Assembly: GCA_005884665.1 (NCBI GenBank) | Contig: VBAT01000048.1 | Location: 1 to 32,200, forward strand | Source of the DNA: Bacteroidota bacterium | Lineage (GTDB): Bacteria; Bacteroidota; Bacteroidia; Chitinophagales; Chitinophagaceae | DNA length: 32,200 nt | Reading direction: 5' to 3' | Shown here: positions 15,596 through 25,700 of the stretch, one piece after another | How positions within the stretch are numbered: position 1 is the first letter of the stretch | Layout: each line of letters opens with the position of its first letter | The notes under the pieces: generated by a model | What the model was told of the DNA's origin: nothing | The model's input: the letters and a program-made list of their open reading frames with translations, nothing else | Database searches by the model: none | Translations under genes and position numbers: made by a program

Positions 15596-17590
15596 ATGAG
15601 AAGACTATTTTTACTCATTCCCATTACCATTATTGGCATTTCAGTCATCGCCCAAAATCCCGCCACTGTTTTCACGATTCCAAACCGGAACATCTTATTA
15701 CCCTGCGGGACGAATTGTACGGCCATCAATGTCTCTGTGCCGCACATCAAACAAACAAATAACTATGTGATCACCAACCCCGCTTATTTGCCTTTCGCGT
15801 ACACAACGCCGGGTGGTACGGTCGTGAGCAGCGTTTATAACGATGATACATGGAGCCAGAAGATTGCATTGCCTTTCGCCTTTTCGTTTTGTTTTTTTGG
15901 AACAAATTATCCTTCCCTGTTGATGGGATCCAACTCAGCGATCACCTTTGATACGAGCAGGGCTGGTATGGGTAGTGGGTATTCTATCGCTTTATCAGGC
16001 GGAGGTATTCCGAATACCGCGTATGCTCCAGCTATGATTTTCGGTCCTTATCATGATATAGATCCGAGCCTGACCAGCTCACCTAATAAAAAGATCGAAT
16101 ATCGCGTGGAAGGAACGGCTCCAAAAAGAAGGTTCATAGCCAGCTATAATGAAGTGCCATATTTCGGGACTTCGTGTACAACTCCTCGGGCTACCCATGA
16201 AATGGTATTGTTTGAAAATACTGGCGTAATCGAAGTTTATATTCACGACAAACCTTATTGCACACTTTGGAACGAGGGCCTGGCCATCCTTGGAGTCCAA
16301 AACCAGGCAAGAAATGTTGCGGTGGCTGCCACAGGTAAAAACGCAACGGTGTGGGGCGCTGCCGCCATGGACTCCTGTTTCCGTTTTATTCCGAGCAGCG
16401 GCACACCTATGTTCAAGAGAGCAGAGCTGGTTGTCAATAACGTGGTAGTGGCTACCAACAATACAGACACATCATCCGGAGCACCGGGTGTACTGAATAT
16501 TAATTTTTCCAATGTTTGTCCTACTCTTGACAGTACAGCTTACATCGTCAGGGTAGTTTATGGTTCATGCAGTAATCCTGCACTGGAAGTTTCATTTACT
16601 GATACGGTGTTTGTAAAGAAAAATACACTGGCAGCTACTACTGCAAAAACAGACGCCAGCTGTTTTGTCAATGGAAACATAACAGTAAACGCTACCGGTG
16701 GGGTTGCACCGCTTCAGTATAGCATCAATGGCGGCGCTTATCAAAGCTCTAATTCGTTTCCCAATTTGCAACCGGGCACTTATACCGTTACAACGAAAGA
16801 TGCTGCTTTGTGTACTTTTTCGAACCCGCCAGTTGTCGTAGCCTTGCAGGGAGCCATTACTGCAAGTGCAGGAGTCGATACTTCACTTTGTTTCGGCGCT
16901 TCGTTCAATCGCGGTGCTATAAGTGCTGGTACAACTTATAGCTGGACACCCGCCATAGGTGTAAGTAATTCGTCAATTGCTAATCCCGTTTTCACACCAC
17001 AGGCGACCACTACTTATACTGTAACGGCAAGTACCGGCAATTGTACTGCACAAAGCTCATTTAAAGTAACTGTCTTCCCCGGTGCAACAGCCAATGCAGG
17101 ACCTGATGCAGTCATCATTACTGGTGATGTTTATACACTCGTGGCGACAGCTTCACCGGGATCCTATTTGTGGACACCGCCCACCGGTTTAAATTCAACT
17201 AACACATTGAACCCGTCGGCCAGCCCCTCGCAAACGACAACCTATAAATTGAAGGTGACAACTCCGCAAGGTTGCGTGGCAACGGATAGTATGGTTGTGA
17301 ACGTGGTTCCCTATTGCATCAAACCCATGGAGGCCTTTTCTCCAAACGGGGATGGTATCAATGACCTGTGGCTTGTTACCAACGGTACAGGCTGCCTCGA
17401 TAAAGCCAAAGCTGAAGTATTTAATCGTTATGGCGCCAAAGTATATGAATCCAATGATTATAAAAATAACTGGAACGGTACCTACAACGGCAAGCCTTTG
17501 CCGGATGGCACTTATTATTTCGTGATTACTTACCGCCTTATCAACGGCAAGGATCAATACCTGAAAGGAAATGTGACTATTATCCGATAA
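15596..17590 (+). CDS. T9SS cargo protein with SprB-like repeat and gliding-motility C-terminal domain
   Basis: Secreted surface protein of 664 residues. The frame is open further upstream, but ATG 15596 gives a clean signal peptide (MRRLFLLIPITIIGISVIAQ). The N-terminal module (about 30-340) has PHIK, PFAYTTPGG, FSFCFFGTNY, GSNSAITFD, KIEYRVEG and FRFIPSSG and is shared with the large adhesin at 21578. One SprB-like repeat (about 345-420: GNITVNATGGVAPLQYSING) and two TYSWTP/SYLWTPP Ig-like units follow. The last 90 residues (EAFSPNGDGINDLW, EVFNRYGAKVYES, PDGTYYFVI, KGNVTIIR) form the type B C-terminal domain that directs export by T9SS. A PorP/SprF gene follows 19 bases later, and such partners typically export type B cargo. 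Confidence 0.88.
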   Translation: MRRLFLLIPITIIGISVIAQNPATVFTIPNRNILLPCGTNCTAINVSVPHIKQTNNYVITNPAYLPFAYTTPGGTVVSSVYNDDTWSQKIALPFAFSFCFFGTNYPSLLMGSNSAITFDTSRAGMGSGYSIALSGGGIPNTAYAPAMIFGPYHDIDPSLTSSPNKKIEYRVEGTAPKRRFIASYNEVPYFGTSCTTPRATHEMVLFENTGVIEVYIHDKPYCTLWNEGLAILGVQNQARNVAVAATGKNATVWGAAAMDSCFRFIPSSGTPMFKRAELVVNNVVVATNNTDTSSGAPGVLNINFSNVCPTLDSTAYIVRVVYGSCSNPALEVSFTDTVFVKKNTLAATTAKTDASCFVNGNITVNATGGVAPLQYSINGGAYQSSNSFPNLQPGTYTVTTKDAALCTFSNPPVVVALQGAITASAGVDTSLCFGASFNRGAISAGTTYSWTPAIGVSNSSIANPVFTPQATTTYTVTASTGNCTAQSSFKVTVFPGATANAGPDAVIITGDVYTLVATASPGSYLWTPPTGLNSTNTLNPSASPSQTTTYKLKVTTPQGCVATDSMVVNVVPYCIKPMEAFSPNGDGINDLWLVTNGTGCLDKAKAEVFNRYGAKVYESNDYKNNWNGTYNGKPLPDGTYYFVITYRLINGKDQYLKGNVTIIR

Positions 17591-17609
17591 TCATCAAAAC
17601 CCTGTAATT

Positions 17610-18539
17610 ATGAAACATTATATATTCATCCTGTTTTTTTCAATCAGTGCTATAGTGGTCTCTGCTCAACAGATTGCAACTTCATCCATGTACGATTTGC
17701 AGGGATCATTTCATAATCCGTCTGTTGCCGGGGTGCAAAAACATGGTGTGATCGGCGCAACTTATCGAGCGATGTGGGACGGAATTGACGGGGGTCCCCG
17801 CACAGCTACGGTTTTTGGGTCAGGATATATCCCTTCGATCAGATTGGGACTCGGCGGCTATGTGTATAGCGATGTAACAGGTCCAACCAAACGTACAGGC
17901 ATGCAAATGGCATATGCTTATCATATACCGATGAAAAACGATGCAGTGTTTTCTCTCGGTATTGAGGGAAGATTTCAACAGTTCTCATTTGACCGCGCCA
18001 AACTGCAGGCATCTTTGGGGAATGACCCGGCGATTGGCAGCACGAGTAATAAGGTAACAGGTGACGCCGGTTTTGGCATGAGCTATACTTCTAAAAAATT
18101 CCAGGTTGGTGCTTCGGTGAGTCAGTTGATCCAGTCAAAAATGGATTTCTACCAGACCAACCTCGGCGGCGGCTCGGCAGCTTTACCCGGCCGTACGCAA
18201 CAAGCACAACTATATCGTCATTATTTTCTGCATGGCTACTATATCTGGAACGTAGATGATCATACCACGATCACTCCGAATGCAATGTTCATCTATCTCC
18301 CGAACGCACCGCTGGAATTCCAGGGTGGCGCCCGGGTAGAACATAATGAATTGTTCTGGTGGGGCCTGGCCTTGCGGGCAAAACAAAGCTGGATGATCTC
18401 AGCAGGCTTACGAATAAACAAGGTATTTACTGTGGGATACTGTTTTGATATCTACACCACACCACTGAGCGTATATGATAAAGGCTCCAATGGACACGAG
18501 ATCCTGTTGAAATATGATTTCGCGAAGAAAAAAGACTAA
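17610..18539 (+). CDS. PorP/SprF family type IX secretion outer-membrane protein
   Basis: Outer-membrane beta-barrel protein of 309 residues. The signal peptide (MKHYIFILFFSISAIVVSAQ) is followed by QIATSSMYDLQGSFHNPSVAG, the asparagine-proline start typical of this family, then alternating strands (GLGGYVYSDVTGP, GIEGRFQQFSF, VGASVSQLIQSKMDF). It ends in HEILLKYDF, an aromatic final strand as in barrel proteins. SprF-like proteins are needed for secretion and anchoring of their neighbouring SprB-like cargo. Its place 19 bases behind the cargo gene at 15596 suggests it serves that protein. The second, larger adhesin at 21578 has no SprF gene of its own here. Confidence 0.9.
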   Translation: MKHYIFILFFSISAIVVSAQQIATSSMYDLQGSFHNPSVAGVQKHGVIGATYRAMWDGIDGGPRTATVFGSGYIPSIRLGLGGYVYSDVTGPTKRTGMQMAYAYHIPMKNDAVFSLGIEGRFQQFSFDRAKLQASLGNDPAIGSTSNKVTGDAGFGMSYTSKKFQVGASVSQLIQSKMDFYQTNLGGGSAALPGRTQQAQLYRHYFLHGYYIWNVDDHTTITPNAMFIYLPNAPLEFQGGARVEHNELFWWGLALRAKQSWMISAGLRINKVFTVGYCFDIYTTPLSVYDKGSNGHEILLKYDFAKKKD

Positions 18540-18591
18540 GAGATAAAGAGAAAAATTGCGAAAGTCTCAAAGTTGAGAGATAAAGAGAAAA
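18539..18591 (+). repeat. Two direct copies of a 16-nt sequence
   Basis: AGAGATAAAGAGAAAA occurs at 18539-18554 and 18576-18591, a 37-base period. The copies flank the palindrome TCTCAAAGTTGAGA (18565-18578). They begin at the stop of the PorP/SprF gene, and the palindrome could act as its mRNA end, though a T-tract is missing. Confidence 0.55.
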
Positions 18592-19072
18592 GGAGGCAGG
18601 TTTTGAACTTTGCTTTCTTTTTTTTGTTTCTGGCCCTCTCTTCCGATTACTTCGCTCGCAATGACAAGGGAAAGATAGCGACATTCAGGCACTCGCATTC
18701 GCAGGGACGAGAAGTGCAGGCGGCATCCAGCATCCATAATTAAACTCTTTTTCTAAAAGGGAAAAGGAGACCGGGGTTCAAAGCTTAACGTTCCCTTTTT
18801 TTGTTTCAGACGCTGCGATTGTCAGTCTTGGAAATATCTTTCCTGATGTTCTTTAATAGGAGAAGACGCCTGGACCCTAAACTTATTGCCTCTTTCTTTG
18901 TTTTATGTGAGGTAAGAAATTGCTATTTACACACAGTCATTTCTTCTTTCAAATGAATGAATCCTGGACGATTCTCCAGGTATAATTAAACTCCTTTCTC
19001 CTTTTCTCTTTTTTCCTCTTAGCAGCTCTCTCACTTCCTCCTCTTAGCAATTTTCAGTAAATTCGTAATTCT
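18540..19072. other. 533-base gene-free stretch before rel
   Basis: No credible gene on either strand. It holds the direct repeats after the SprF stop, a dispersed-repeat copy, pyrimidine-rich runs (18610-18640 and 18980-19050) and, near 19055, TAAATTCG, one base off the -7 consensus and 11 bases before the rel start. Confidence 0.4.
18645..18666 (-). repeat. Dispersed intergenic repeat GCGAGCGAAG type, copy 2
   Basis: Read on the - strand, TGTCATTGCGAGCGAAG then TAATC is a shortened form of the repeat at 9306-9325, missing one internal CGAAG unit. Confidence 0.5.
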
Positions 19073-21316
19073 ATGGAAACCGTAGCGCAGACTCCCAAAT
19101 ATAACCTCAACGAAGAGCAGGAAAGAAAACTGATCTTGCGGGAATACCGCTCGCTATTGCGTTCCCTGAAAAATAAATTAAAGCCCGGCGACAAGGACCT
19201 GATCCGGAGAGCTTTTGAAATGTCGGCCGAAGCGCACAAGACTATGCGCCGCAAGAGCGGGGAGCCTTATATTCTTCATCCTCTTGCCGTGGCCAAGATC
19301 TGCGTGGAGGAGATCGGACTTGGCGTCCGTTCCACCATTTGCTCACTGATGCATGATACCGTCGAGGACACGGATGTTTCCCTGGAAGATGTGGAGCGGG
19401 AATTTGGGAACGAGATAGCGAGGATCGTGGACGGTCTCACCAAGATATCCAACGTCATAGACGTAAATGCTTCAGCGCAGGCTGAGAACTTCAAGAAAAT
19501 ATTACTGACTCTTACAGATGATCCCCGCGTGATACTGATCAAGCTGGCCGATCGCCTGCATAATATGCGTACACTGGAAAGCATGAAGCGGGAAAAACAG
19601 TTAAAGATCGCTTCGGAAACTGTATATGTTTATGCTCCTCTTGCTCATCGCATGGGCCTGTACAATATCAAGACGGAAATGGAAGACCTGGCCATGAAAT
19701 ATATGGAGCCGGAAACCTATAAAGATATTGCCCAGAAACTGGCGGAAACAAAAAGAGAACGCTCCAAGTATATCAACGAGTTTATCAAACCTATAAAAGA
19801 TAAGCTGGAGAAGAGCCAGTTTAAATTCGAGATCTATGGACGGCCGAAAAGCATCCACTCCATTTCCAATAAGATGAAAAAGAAAGGAGTTGACTTTGAA
19901 GAAGTGTACGACCTGTTTGCTATTCGCGTCATCCTTGATTCGCCCCCGGAAAAAGAAAAAGAAGATTGTTGGAAAGTATATTCAATGATCACCGATGAAT
20001 ATACACCTTCACCGGAACGGTTGAGAGATTGGCTGAGCAACCCCAAGTCAAACGGGTACGAAGCGTTGCATACAACGGTGATGGGTCCACAGGGTAAATG
20101 GGTGGAAGTGCAGATACGTACCAAACGGATGAACGAGATCGCAGAAAAAGGACTGGCCGCGCACTGGAAGTATAAAGAAGAAACTTCCGACGAAAGCCGT
20201 TTTGACAAATGGTTTCACCAGATCCGCGAAGTGATCAGCAGCCAGGAAACAGACAGCATTGATTTTCTCCATGATTTTAAGACAAGTTTTCTTGCCGAAG
20301 AGATCTATGTATATACACCCAAGGGTGATGTAAAGATGTTACCGATTGGCTCGACTGCGCTGGATTTTGCCTTTGCAATCCATAGTGCCATTGGCGTGAA
20401 AACGATAGGGGCGAAGGTGAATCATAAACTTGTGCCCATCAGTCATAAGCTGCGTAGTGGGGACCAGGTAGAAATTATTACCAGTAATAAACAAAAGCCT
20501 TCGGAAGACTGGCTGGGCTTTGTAGTTACTGCAAAGGCAAAAGGAAGGATCAAGGATGCACTGAAAGAAGAGAAGAAAAAGATTGGGGATGAAGGTAAAT
20601 ATACGGTTCAGCGAAAACTGGAAGGCATGGGTGTGCCGATGAACCAACACAATATTGAGGAATTGGTGCAATGGTATAAGCTGCCGTCCAACGTAGAACT
20701 TTTTTACCAGGTGGCGGTAAAGAATATTGATCTGAAAGAGCTGAAAGAGTTTTCCGTGATCGGGGATAAAATAGAAGCGCCGAAGCCAATCCGCATATTC
20801 GATCCCAAACCTGAATACAATCCCAATCAACCAGGCACTTCAAAAAAAGATACGGAGCTGATCATATTTGGTGAGAGCAGCGATAAGATCGTATATAATC
20901 TCGCCAACTGTTGTAAGCCTATTCCTGGTGATGATGTGTTTGGGTTTATCACTACAGGTAAAGGCCTGACCATTCACCGCACCAACTGTCCTAATGCAGC
21001 CAAGTTACTGGCACATTATGGGCATAGGGTAGTAAAGACCAAGTGGGCAAAGAACAAGGAGATCTCCTTCCTGACCGGTTTGAAGATCGTAGGTATGGAT
21101 GACGTGGGTGTCATTCATAAGATCACTAACCTGATTTCCGGTGAGATGAAAATAAACATCAGCGCACTCAGTGTTGAAGCAAGAGAAGGATTGTTCCAGG
21201 GAAATATAAAAGTGTTTGTGCACGATAAGGAAGAACTGGAAGATCTCGTTGTACAATTGAAAGGTCTGCCGGGTATTGAATCCGTAGAGAGATATGATAC
21301 GGAAGATCTGGCCTGA
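19073..21316 (+). CDS. rel: Bifunctional (p)ppGpp synthetase/hydrolase, RelA/SpoT family
   Basis: Cytoplasmic stringent-response enzyme of 747 residues that makes and degrades (p)ppGpp. The N-terminal HD hydrolase is intact: HPLAVAKI, His94-Asp95 in MHDTVEDT and LADRLHNMRT. The synthetase domain (about 240-360) has YGRPKSIHSI, YDLFAIRVI, NGYEALHTTV and VEVQIRT. A TGS domain (about 405-470: EEIYVYTPKGDVKMLPIGST), a zinc-finger-like region (NCCKPIPGDDVFGF, IHRTNCPNA) and a C-terminal ACT domain (about 670-747) complete the long Rel layout. The intact HD motif separates it from hydrolase-dead RelA. It stands alone, between two surface-protein loci. Confidence 0.96.
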   Translation: METVAQTPKYNLNEEQERKLILREYRSLLRSLKNKLKPGDKDLIRRAFEMSAEAHKTMRRKSGEPYILHPLAVAKICVEEIGLGVRSTICSLMHDTVEDTDVSLEDVEREFGNEIARIVDGLTKISNVIDVNASAQAENFKKILLTLTDDPRVILIKLADRLHNMRTLESMKREKQLKIASETVYVYAPLAHRMGLYNIKTEMEDLAMKYMEPETYKDIAQKLAETKRERSKYINEFIKPIKDKLEKSQFKFEIYGRPKSIHSISNKMKKKGVDFEEVYDLFAIRVILDSPPEKEKEDCWKVYSMITDEYTPSPERLRDWLSNPKSNGYEALHTTVMGPQGKWVEVQIRTKRMNEIAEKGLAAHWKYKEETSDESRFDKWFHQIREVISSQETDSIDFLHDFKTSFLAEEIYVYTPKGDVKMLPIGSTALDFAFAIHSAIGVKTIGAKVNHKLVPISHKLRSGDQVEIITSNKQKPSEDWLGFVVTAKAKGRIKDALKEEKKKIGDEGKYTVQRKLEGMGVPMNQHNIEELVQWYKLPSNVELFYQVAVKNIDLKELKEFSVIGDKIEAPKPIRIFDPKPEYNPNQPGTSKKDTELIIFGESSDKIVYNLANCCKPIPGDDVFGFITTGKGLTIHRTNCPNAAKLLAHYGHRVVKTKWAKNKEISFLTGLKIVGMDDVGVIHKITNLISGEMKINISALSVEAREGLFQGNIKVFVHDKEELEDLVVQLKGLPGIESVERYDTEDLA

Positions 21317-21577
21317 TACCAAACATTGTAACGCATATCATAAGCTGCAAAACTCCGCAGAATCAACACCCGCATTGAAACCACGACCAGCATCATTTCG
21401 GAAATGAAAAACTGAACAAAGAACTCAGCCCGGTTGTGTTTGGAAGACGCGACAAATAGTAATAATACGTATTAGAAAGCAGTGAAAAAATCAGCTTTTT
21501 ACGGGTGAGGTTGGGTGTTTTTTCTTAACTTGTCGCAGATTGATTGCCGTATATCACCCAAACTACTTTTGGCTCAT

Positions 21578-23605
21578 ATGAGATCTGCTTTGTTAAGGAT
21601 TTTTATATCCTTCTGTTGCACTATTTATTTTTCCACTCATGGCACTGCACAAAACTGTTTCAACACCGGCTTGAATGGAACTGTCATTAACCTGCCATGT
21701 AACCAGAATTGTGTGAATGTTCCGGTTCGCATCCCGCACCTGAAATCCTCGTCCGACTATATCCTCAACACGATACCATATGCCCCGTTTGCATATACCA
21801 CGCCAACCGGCAACGAAGCGCCGGCGACTGTATATGCTGACGATCATTACAGCCCAGCGGTGGCTTTGCCTTTTTCGTTCTGTTTTTATGATTCGCTTTA
21901 TACCAGTTTTGTTTACGGATCCAATGGCCTTATAACCTTTGATGTTGCCAATTCAGACTGCGACAATGCATGGCCAATTACCGCAACAATACCATCCGCC
22001 GCCGGAACTATATGTGCAAGTGCTACGCAATATTATCCCAAGGCATCCATAATGGCTGCATATTCCGATCTTGATCCCAGAACAGCATCTCCAACCAATG
22101 CCAGTCCTTCTGATAGAAAAATAGAATGGCGGGTCGAAGGTTCCGCCCCTTGCCGGAAATTAATTGTAAGCTATTACCATATCGGTGTATTTGGCAGCAC
22201 CTGCGGTCTTACAACTCCTAACACATTTCAGATCGTTCTGTATGAATCCACCGGTGTAGTTGAAATATTTATACAACAAAAAGCCTGTGTTGCAGGAACA
22301 AGCGCTGGCAGGGCTATTTTGGGAATTCAAAACTGGATCAGAGATAAAGCAGTAGCCGCTCCCGGAAAAAATAATACAGTTTGGAATGAAACCAATACAG
22401 GTTACCGGTTCGTGCCTTCCGGTGGTGCATCCCGTTTTGTTAGTTGCCAGGTACAAACCTTAAGCGGAACTTTTATTGCCAACGGTGATACTACTACTAC
22501 CACACCTGGAATACTTGATGTAACCTTCCCGACTTTGTGTCCGACGGGTACAACTTCACAGTATGTTATCAAAACGACTTTCGCTGCTTGCGACAATGCT
22601 ACTAACCAGGTAGTGAGCTACGATACTATAACTGTCAATAAAACAAATGATCTTACTGCTGCGGCCGCAGTCACGCAAACAGCTTGCGGTGCAAACGGCT
22701 CAGGCACGGCCACTGTAACCGTTCCGGCGGGTATTGGGACTGCGCCGTATACTTTTGTTCTCAATCCTGTGGGTACTACATTAACCGGTGGCAGCCCTCA
22801 GCAATTCACTGGTCTGAATGCCGGCAGCTATACTATTATCGTTTCTGACGCAGCTGCCGGTTGCAGAGATACCATCCCGATAACGATTACTTCAACAGGA
22901 GTACTTTCCGTGAACTATACGGTTACAAATACAGCTTGTGTCGGGGCAACTAACGGAAGCATTACCGTTAATCCTCCAAACGGCACGCCACCTATTACTT
23001 ACTCTATCAACGGCGGACCCTTTACAACTAATAATGTGTTTAACGGTCTTGCCCCAGGTACCTATTTCATAAGTACGCATGACGCTGCAGGTTGCCAGGC
23101 CAATTTTATTCCTGTAACAGTTGACCCGGGTGCGTCTATCACAATGACCACATCGACGACTCCGACATCGTGTCCTGGAGCCGCTAACGGAACGATAACT
23201 GTAAATAGCGCTACCGGTGTCGGACCTTATGTATACTCTATCAATGGAGGCCCCTATCAGTCCAGTAGCACATTCACTGGTTTGATTGCCGGCACTTACT
23301 TTATTTCATTGGCTGATTCAAGAGGATGTACTATTTCGTTCATCCCGGTTACAGTCAATGATGGACCAGGAACGGTGACAGGTACGGCCACTTCCACACC
23401 ACCTTCGTGTTCGGGTGCATTGAATGGAACTATCACAGCAACACCTACGAGCGGAACTGGTCCTTACCTGTATTCATTAAACGGAGGGCCTTACCAATCA
23501 AGGGCTTGCACCAGGCAACTATACCGTGGTTATAAAAGAAGCCGGTCTTTGTACATCGGCACCTATACCGGTAACTATAGGTGCGGGAGGAGCGTTACTG
23601 GCTAA
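21578..23605 (+). CDS. Large SprB-repeat adhesin, 5' fragment (frameshifted)
   Basis: This is the first 675 residues of a giant secreted protein. ATG 21578 gives a good signal peptide (MRSALLRIFISFCCTIYFST, then HGTAQ); the frame is open back to GTG 21515, but that adds nothing. Residues about 25-355 repeat the N-terminal module of the protein at 15596 (PHLK, PFAYTTPTG, FSFCFYDSLY, GSNGLITFD, KIEWRVEGSAP, YRFVPSGG). SprB-like repeats of about 78 residues then begin (CVGATNGSITV, YSINGGPF, FNGLAPGTY, DAAGCQ). In repeat 4 the frame is lost after NGGPYQS (base 23500). The remaining 34 residues are out of frame. The expected continuation, GLAPGNYTVVIKEAGLC, lies in the next frame from 23502, implying a net loss of 14 bases against its neighbours. 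Confidence 0.85.
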   Translation: MRSALLRIFISFCCTIYFSTHGTAQNCFNTGLNGTVINLPCNQNCVNVPVRIPHLKSSSDYILNTIPYAPFAYTTPTGNEAPATVYADDHYSPAVALPFSFCFYDSLYTSFVYGSNGLITFDVANSDCDNAWPITATIPSAAGTICASATQYYPKASIMAAYSDLDPRTASPTNASPSDRKIEWRVEGSAPCRKLIVSYYHIGVFGSTCGLTTPNTFQIVLYESTGVVEIFIQQKACVAGTSAGRAILGIQNWIRDKAVAAPGKNNTVWNETNTGYRFVPSGGASRFVSCQVQTLSGTFIANGDTTTTTPGILDVTFPTLCPTGTTSQYVIKTTFAACDNATNQVVSYDTITVNKTNDLTAAAAVTQTACGANGSGTATVTVPAGIGTAPYTFVLNPVGTTLTGGSPQQFTGLNAGSYTIIVSDAAAGCRDTIPITITSTGVLSVNYTVTNTACVGATNGSITVNPPNGTPPITYSINGGPFTTNNVFNGLAPGTYFISTHDAAGCQANFIPVTVDPGASITMTTSTTPTSCPGAANGTITVNSATGVGPYVYSINGGPYQSSSTFTGLIAGTYFISLADSRGCTISFIPVTVNDGPGTVTGTATSTPPSCSGALNGTITATPTSGTGPYLYSLNGGPYQSRACTRQLYRGYKRSRSLYIGTYTGNYRCGRSVTG

Positions 23606-25700
23606 TGTTACGCAGGCAGCCACATCCTGCAATGGTGCCGCAGACGGAACGATAACTGTGACCCCAACAAACGGTTCGGCTCCTTACCAATATTCCCTGG
23701 ATGGCGGTCCAAACCAGGGGACCAATACATTCACCGGCGTTTCGGCAGGCTCACACAATATTGTTGTGAGGGACGCGGCAGGTTGTGTATCCGCCTCGAT
23801 CCCTGTCACCGTTGCTGCAGGAGCTACACTTACAGGCTCTGCAACATCTACTGCCACGGCCTGTGTTGGAGTGAACAATGGTACCGTCACCGCGACTGCA
23901 ACCAACAGCACGGGTCCCTATACTTATTCACTGGATGGTGGAGCGCCGCAAGCAGGCAATGTATTTAGCGGTGTATCTGCCGGAACACACAATATCGTTA
24001 TCCGCAATACATTGGGTTGTGCTTCTGCCAACATTCCTGTTACTGTTGCCGCCGGCACCACACTAACAGCAACAGCGACGTCGACCTCTACAGCCTGTGT
24101 TGGCGTGAACAATGGTTCGATAACAGTGACACCGACAAATGGAGGAGCTCCATATCAATATTCACTGGATGGTGGTACAAATCAAAGCAGCAACGTATTT
24201 ACAGGCGTATCAGCGGGATCACATAACGTTGTAGTTACCGATAATTTTGGGTGCATTTCTCTTCCACTCTCTGTCACGGTTTCTGCAGGGACTGCATTGA
24301 CAGCTACTACTACTTCAACTTCTACAGCCTGTGTCGGCGTAAATAATGGTTCGATAACGGTAACGCCAACCAATGGCAGCGCTCCCTATCAATATTCACT
24401 GGACGGGGGAGCGAACCAGGCCAGCAACCTGTTCACTGGTGTATCGGCAGGACCGCATACAGTAATTGTAAGAGATAACTTTGGTTGCATCTCTGCTGCT
24501 ATAACCGTAACGGTCGCTACCGGATCGACATTGACTGGCACCGCCACTTCAACAGCTACTACCTGTAATGGGGCAAGCAATGGTACGATCACTGCTACTG
24601 CCACCAATGGCAGCGCTCCCTATCAATATTCACTGGACGGCGGGACGAACCAGGCCGGCAATTTATTTAATGGAGTATCATCTGGACCTCACAATATAGT
24701 TATCAGGGATAATTTTGGTTGTATCTCAGCGCAAATACCGGTTACTGTTGCAGCAGGAAATAATCTCAATGCTACTGCAGTCTCCACATCTACTTCGTGT
24801 AGCGGAGCAAGTAATGGATTTATTACTATAACGCAGGCTACTAACGGTACAGCACCTTATCTCTATTCATTAAATGGAGGTGTACCTCAGCCACCAGGAG
24901 TATTCAATGGGCTGGCTGCCGGTTCCTATACGATAGTCGCAACTGATGCAGGAGGTTGTACTTCCGGTCCCATACCAGTCACAATTACTGCCGGTCCCCC
25001 AATCAATCTTTCGCTCGGAAAAACCGACGTTACCTGTTTTAGCTCAGCCAACGGCCGGATAACAGCTACGCCTTCGGCTAATGCAACAGCACCGGTACAA
25101 TATTCTTTAAATAATACTACATGGCAGGCAAGCCCGGATTTTACCGGGTTAGTCGCGGGCAGTTATACAGTGTACATCAGGGATGCCGTTGGATGTTCGA
25201 ACTCGGCTACGATTGCGGTTGGTCAGCCTACCCAGTTAACGGCATCGACCTCGCAGCAAAGTGTTTTGTGTAACAGCGGAAATACCGGAAAAATATTCGT
25301 AAACGTTACCGGAGGAACTCAGCCTTATTCTTATTCGCTTGATAATATCAACTTCCAGCCAACCAATGTATTCAATGTGGTAGCTGGCACTTATACAGTA
25401 TATGTCAAAGATGCCAATGGTTGTGTGATCCCGCCAATCAACAATGTGAATGTTACTGAACCCGCATTGATAACAGCGGCATCAGTTAGCAGCAATGCAA
25501 CCTGCGATGGAGGTAATGATGGGACGATCACAATAACTCCGGCAGGTGGTGTATCACCTTACCAATATGCAATAACAGGCAGTTCCTTCCAGTCAGCCGG
25601 CTATTTCAATGTAGCACCGGGCACCTATGATATCACCATCAAAGATGTCAACGGCTGTACATACCCGGTTACAGGTATCGTGGTAGGCCTCACCAATAAT
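22651..25700 (+). repeat. Array of 13 SprB-like repeats (about 234 bases each)
   Basis: Thirteen tandem units share the pattern C-x-G-x2-NG-x-ITV, PYxYSLDGG, FxGxxAGxxxI, DxxGC and PVTVxxG. Units 5 to 9 are alike at DNA level; the stretch covering TNGSAPYQYSLDG in units 8 and 9 (near 24372 and 24604) is identical over more than 30 bases. Units 1 and 11-13 are the most diverged. Confidence 0.85.

Noticed and set aside
18427..18684. - strand frame with CHCERSNRKRG
   Set aside because: This is the translated form of the dispersed GCGAGCGAAG repeat overlapping the end of the SprF gene, not a protein gene.
18852..18962. Short + strand frame of about 36 codons before rel
   Set aside because: No conserved-looking composition, no start context, and no relation to neighbours.
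22651..25700. Regularly spaced repeats that might suggest a CRISPR array
   Set aside because: The period is about 234 bases, the repeats are coding (SprB type) and no cas gene is present.
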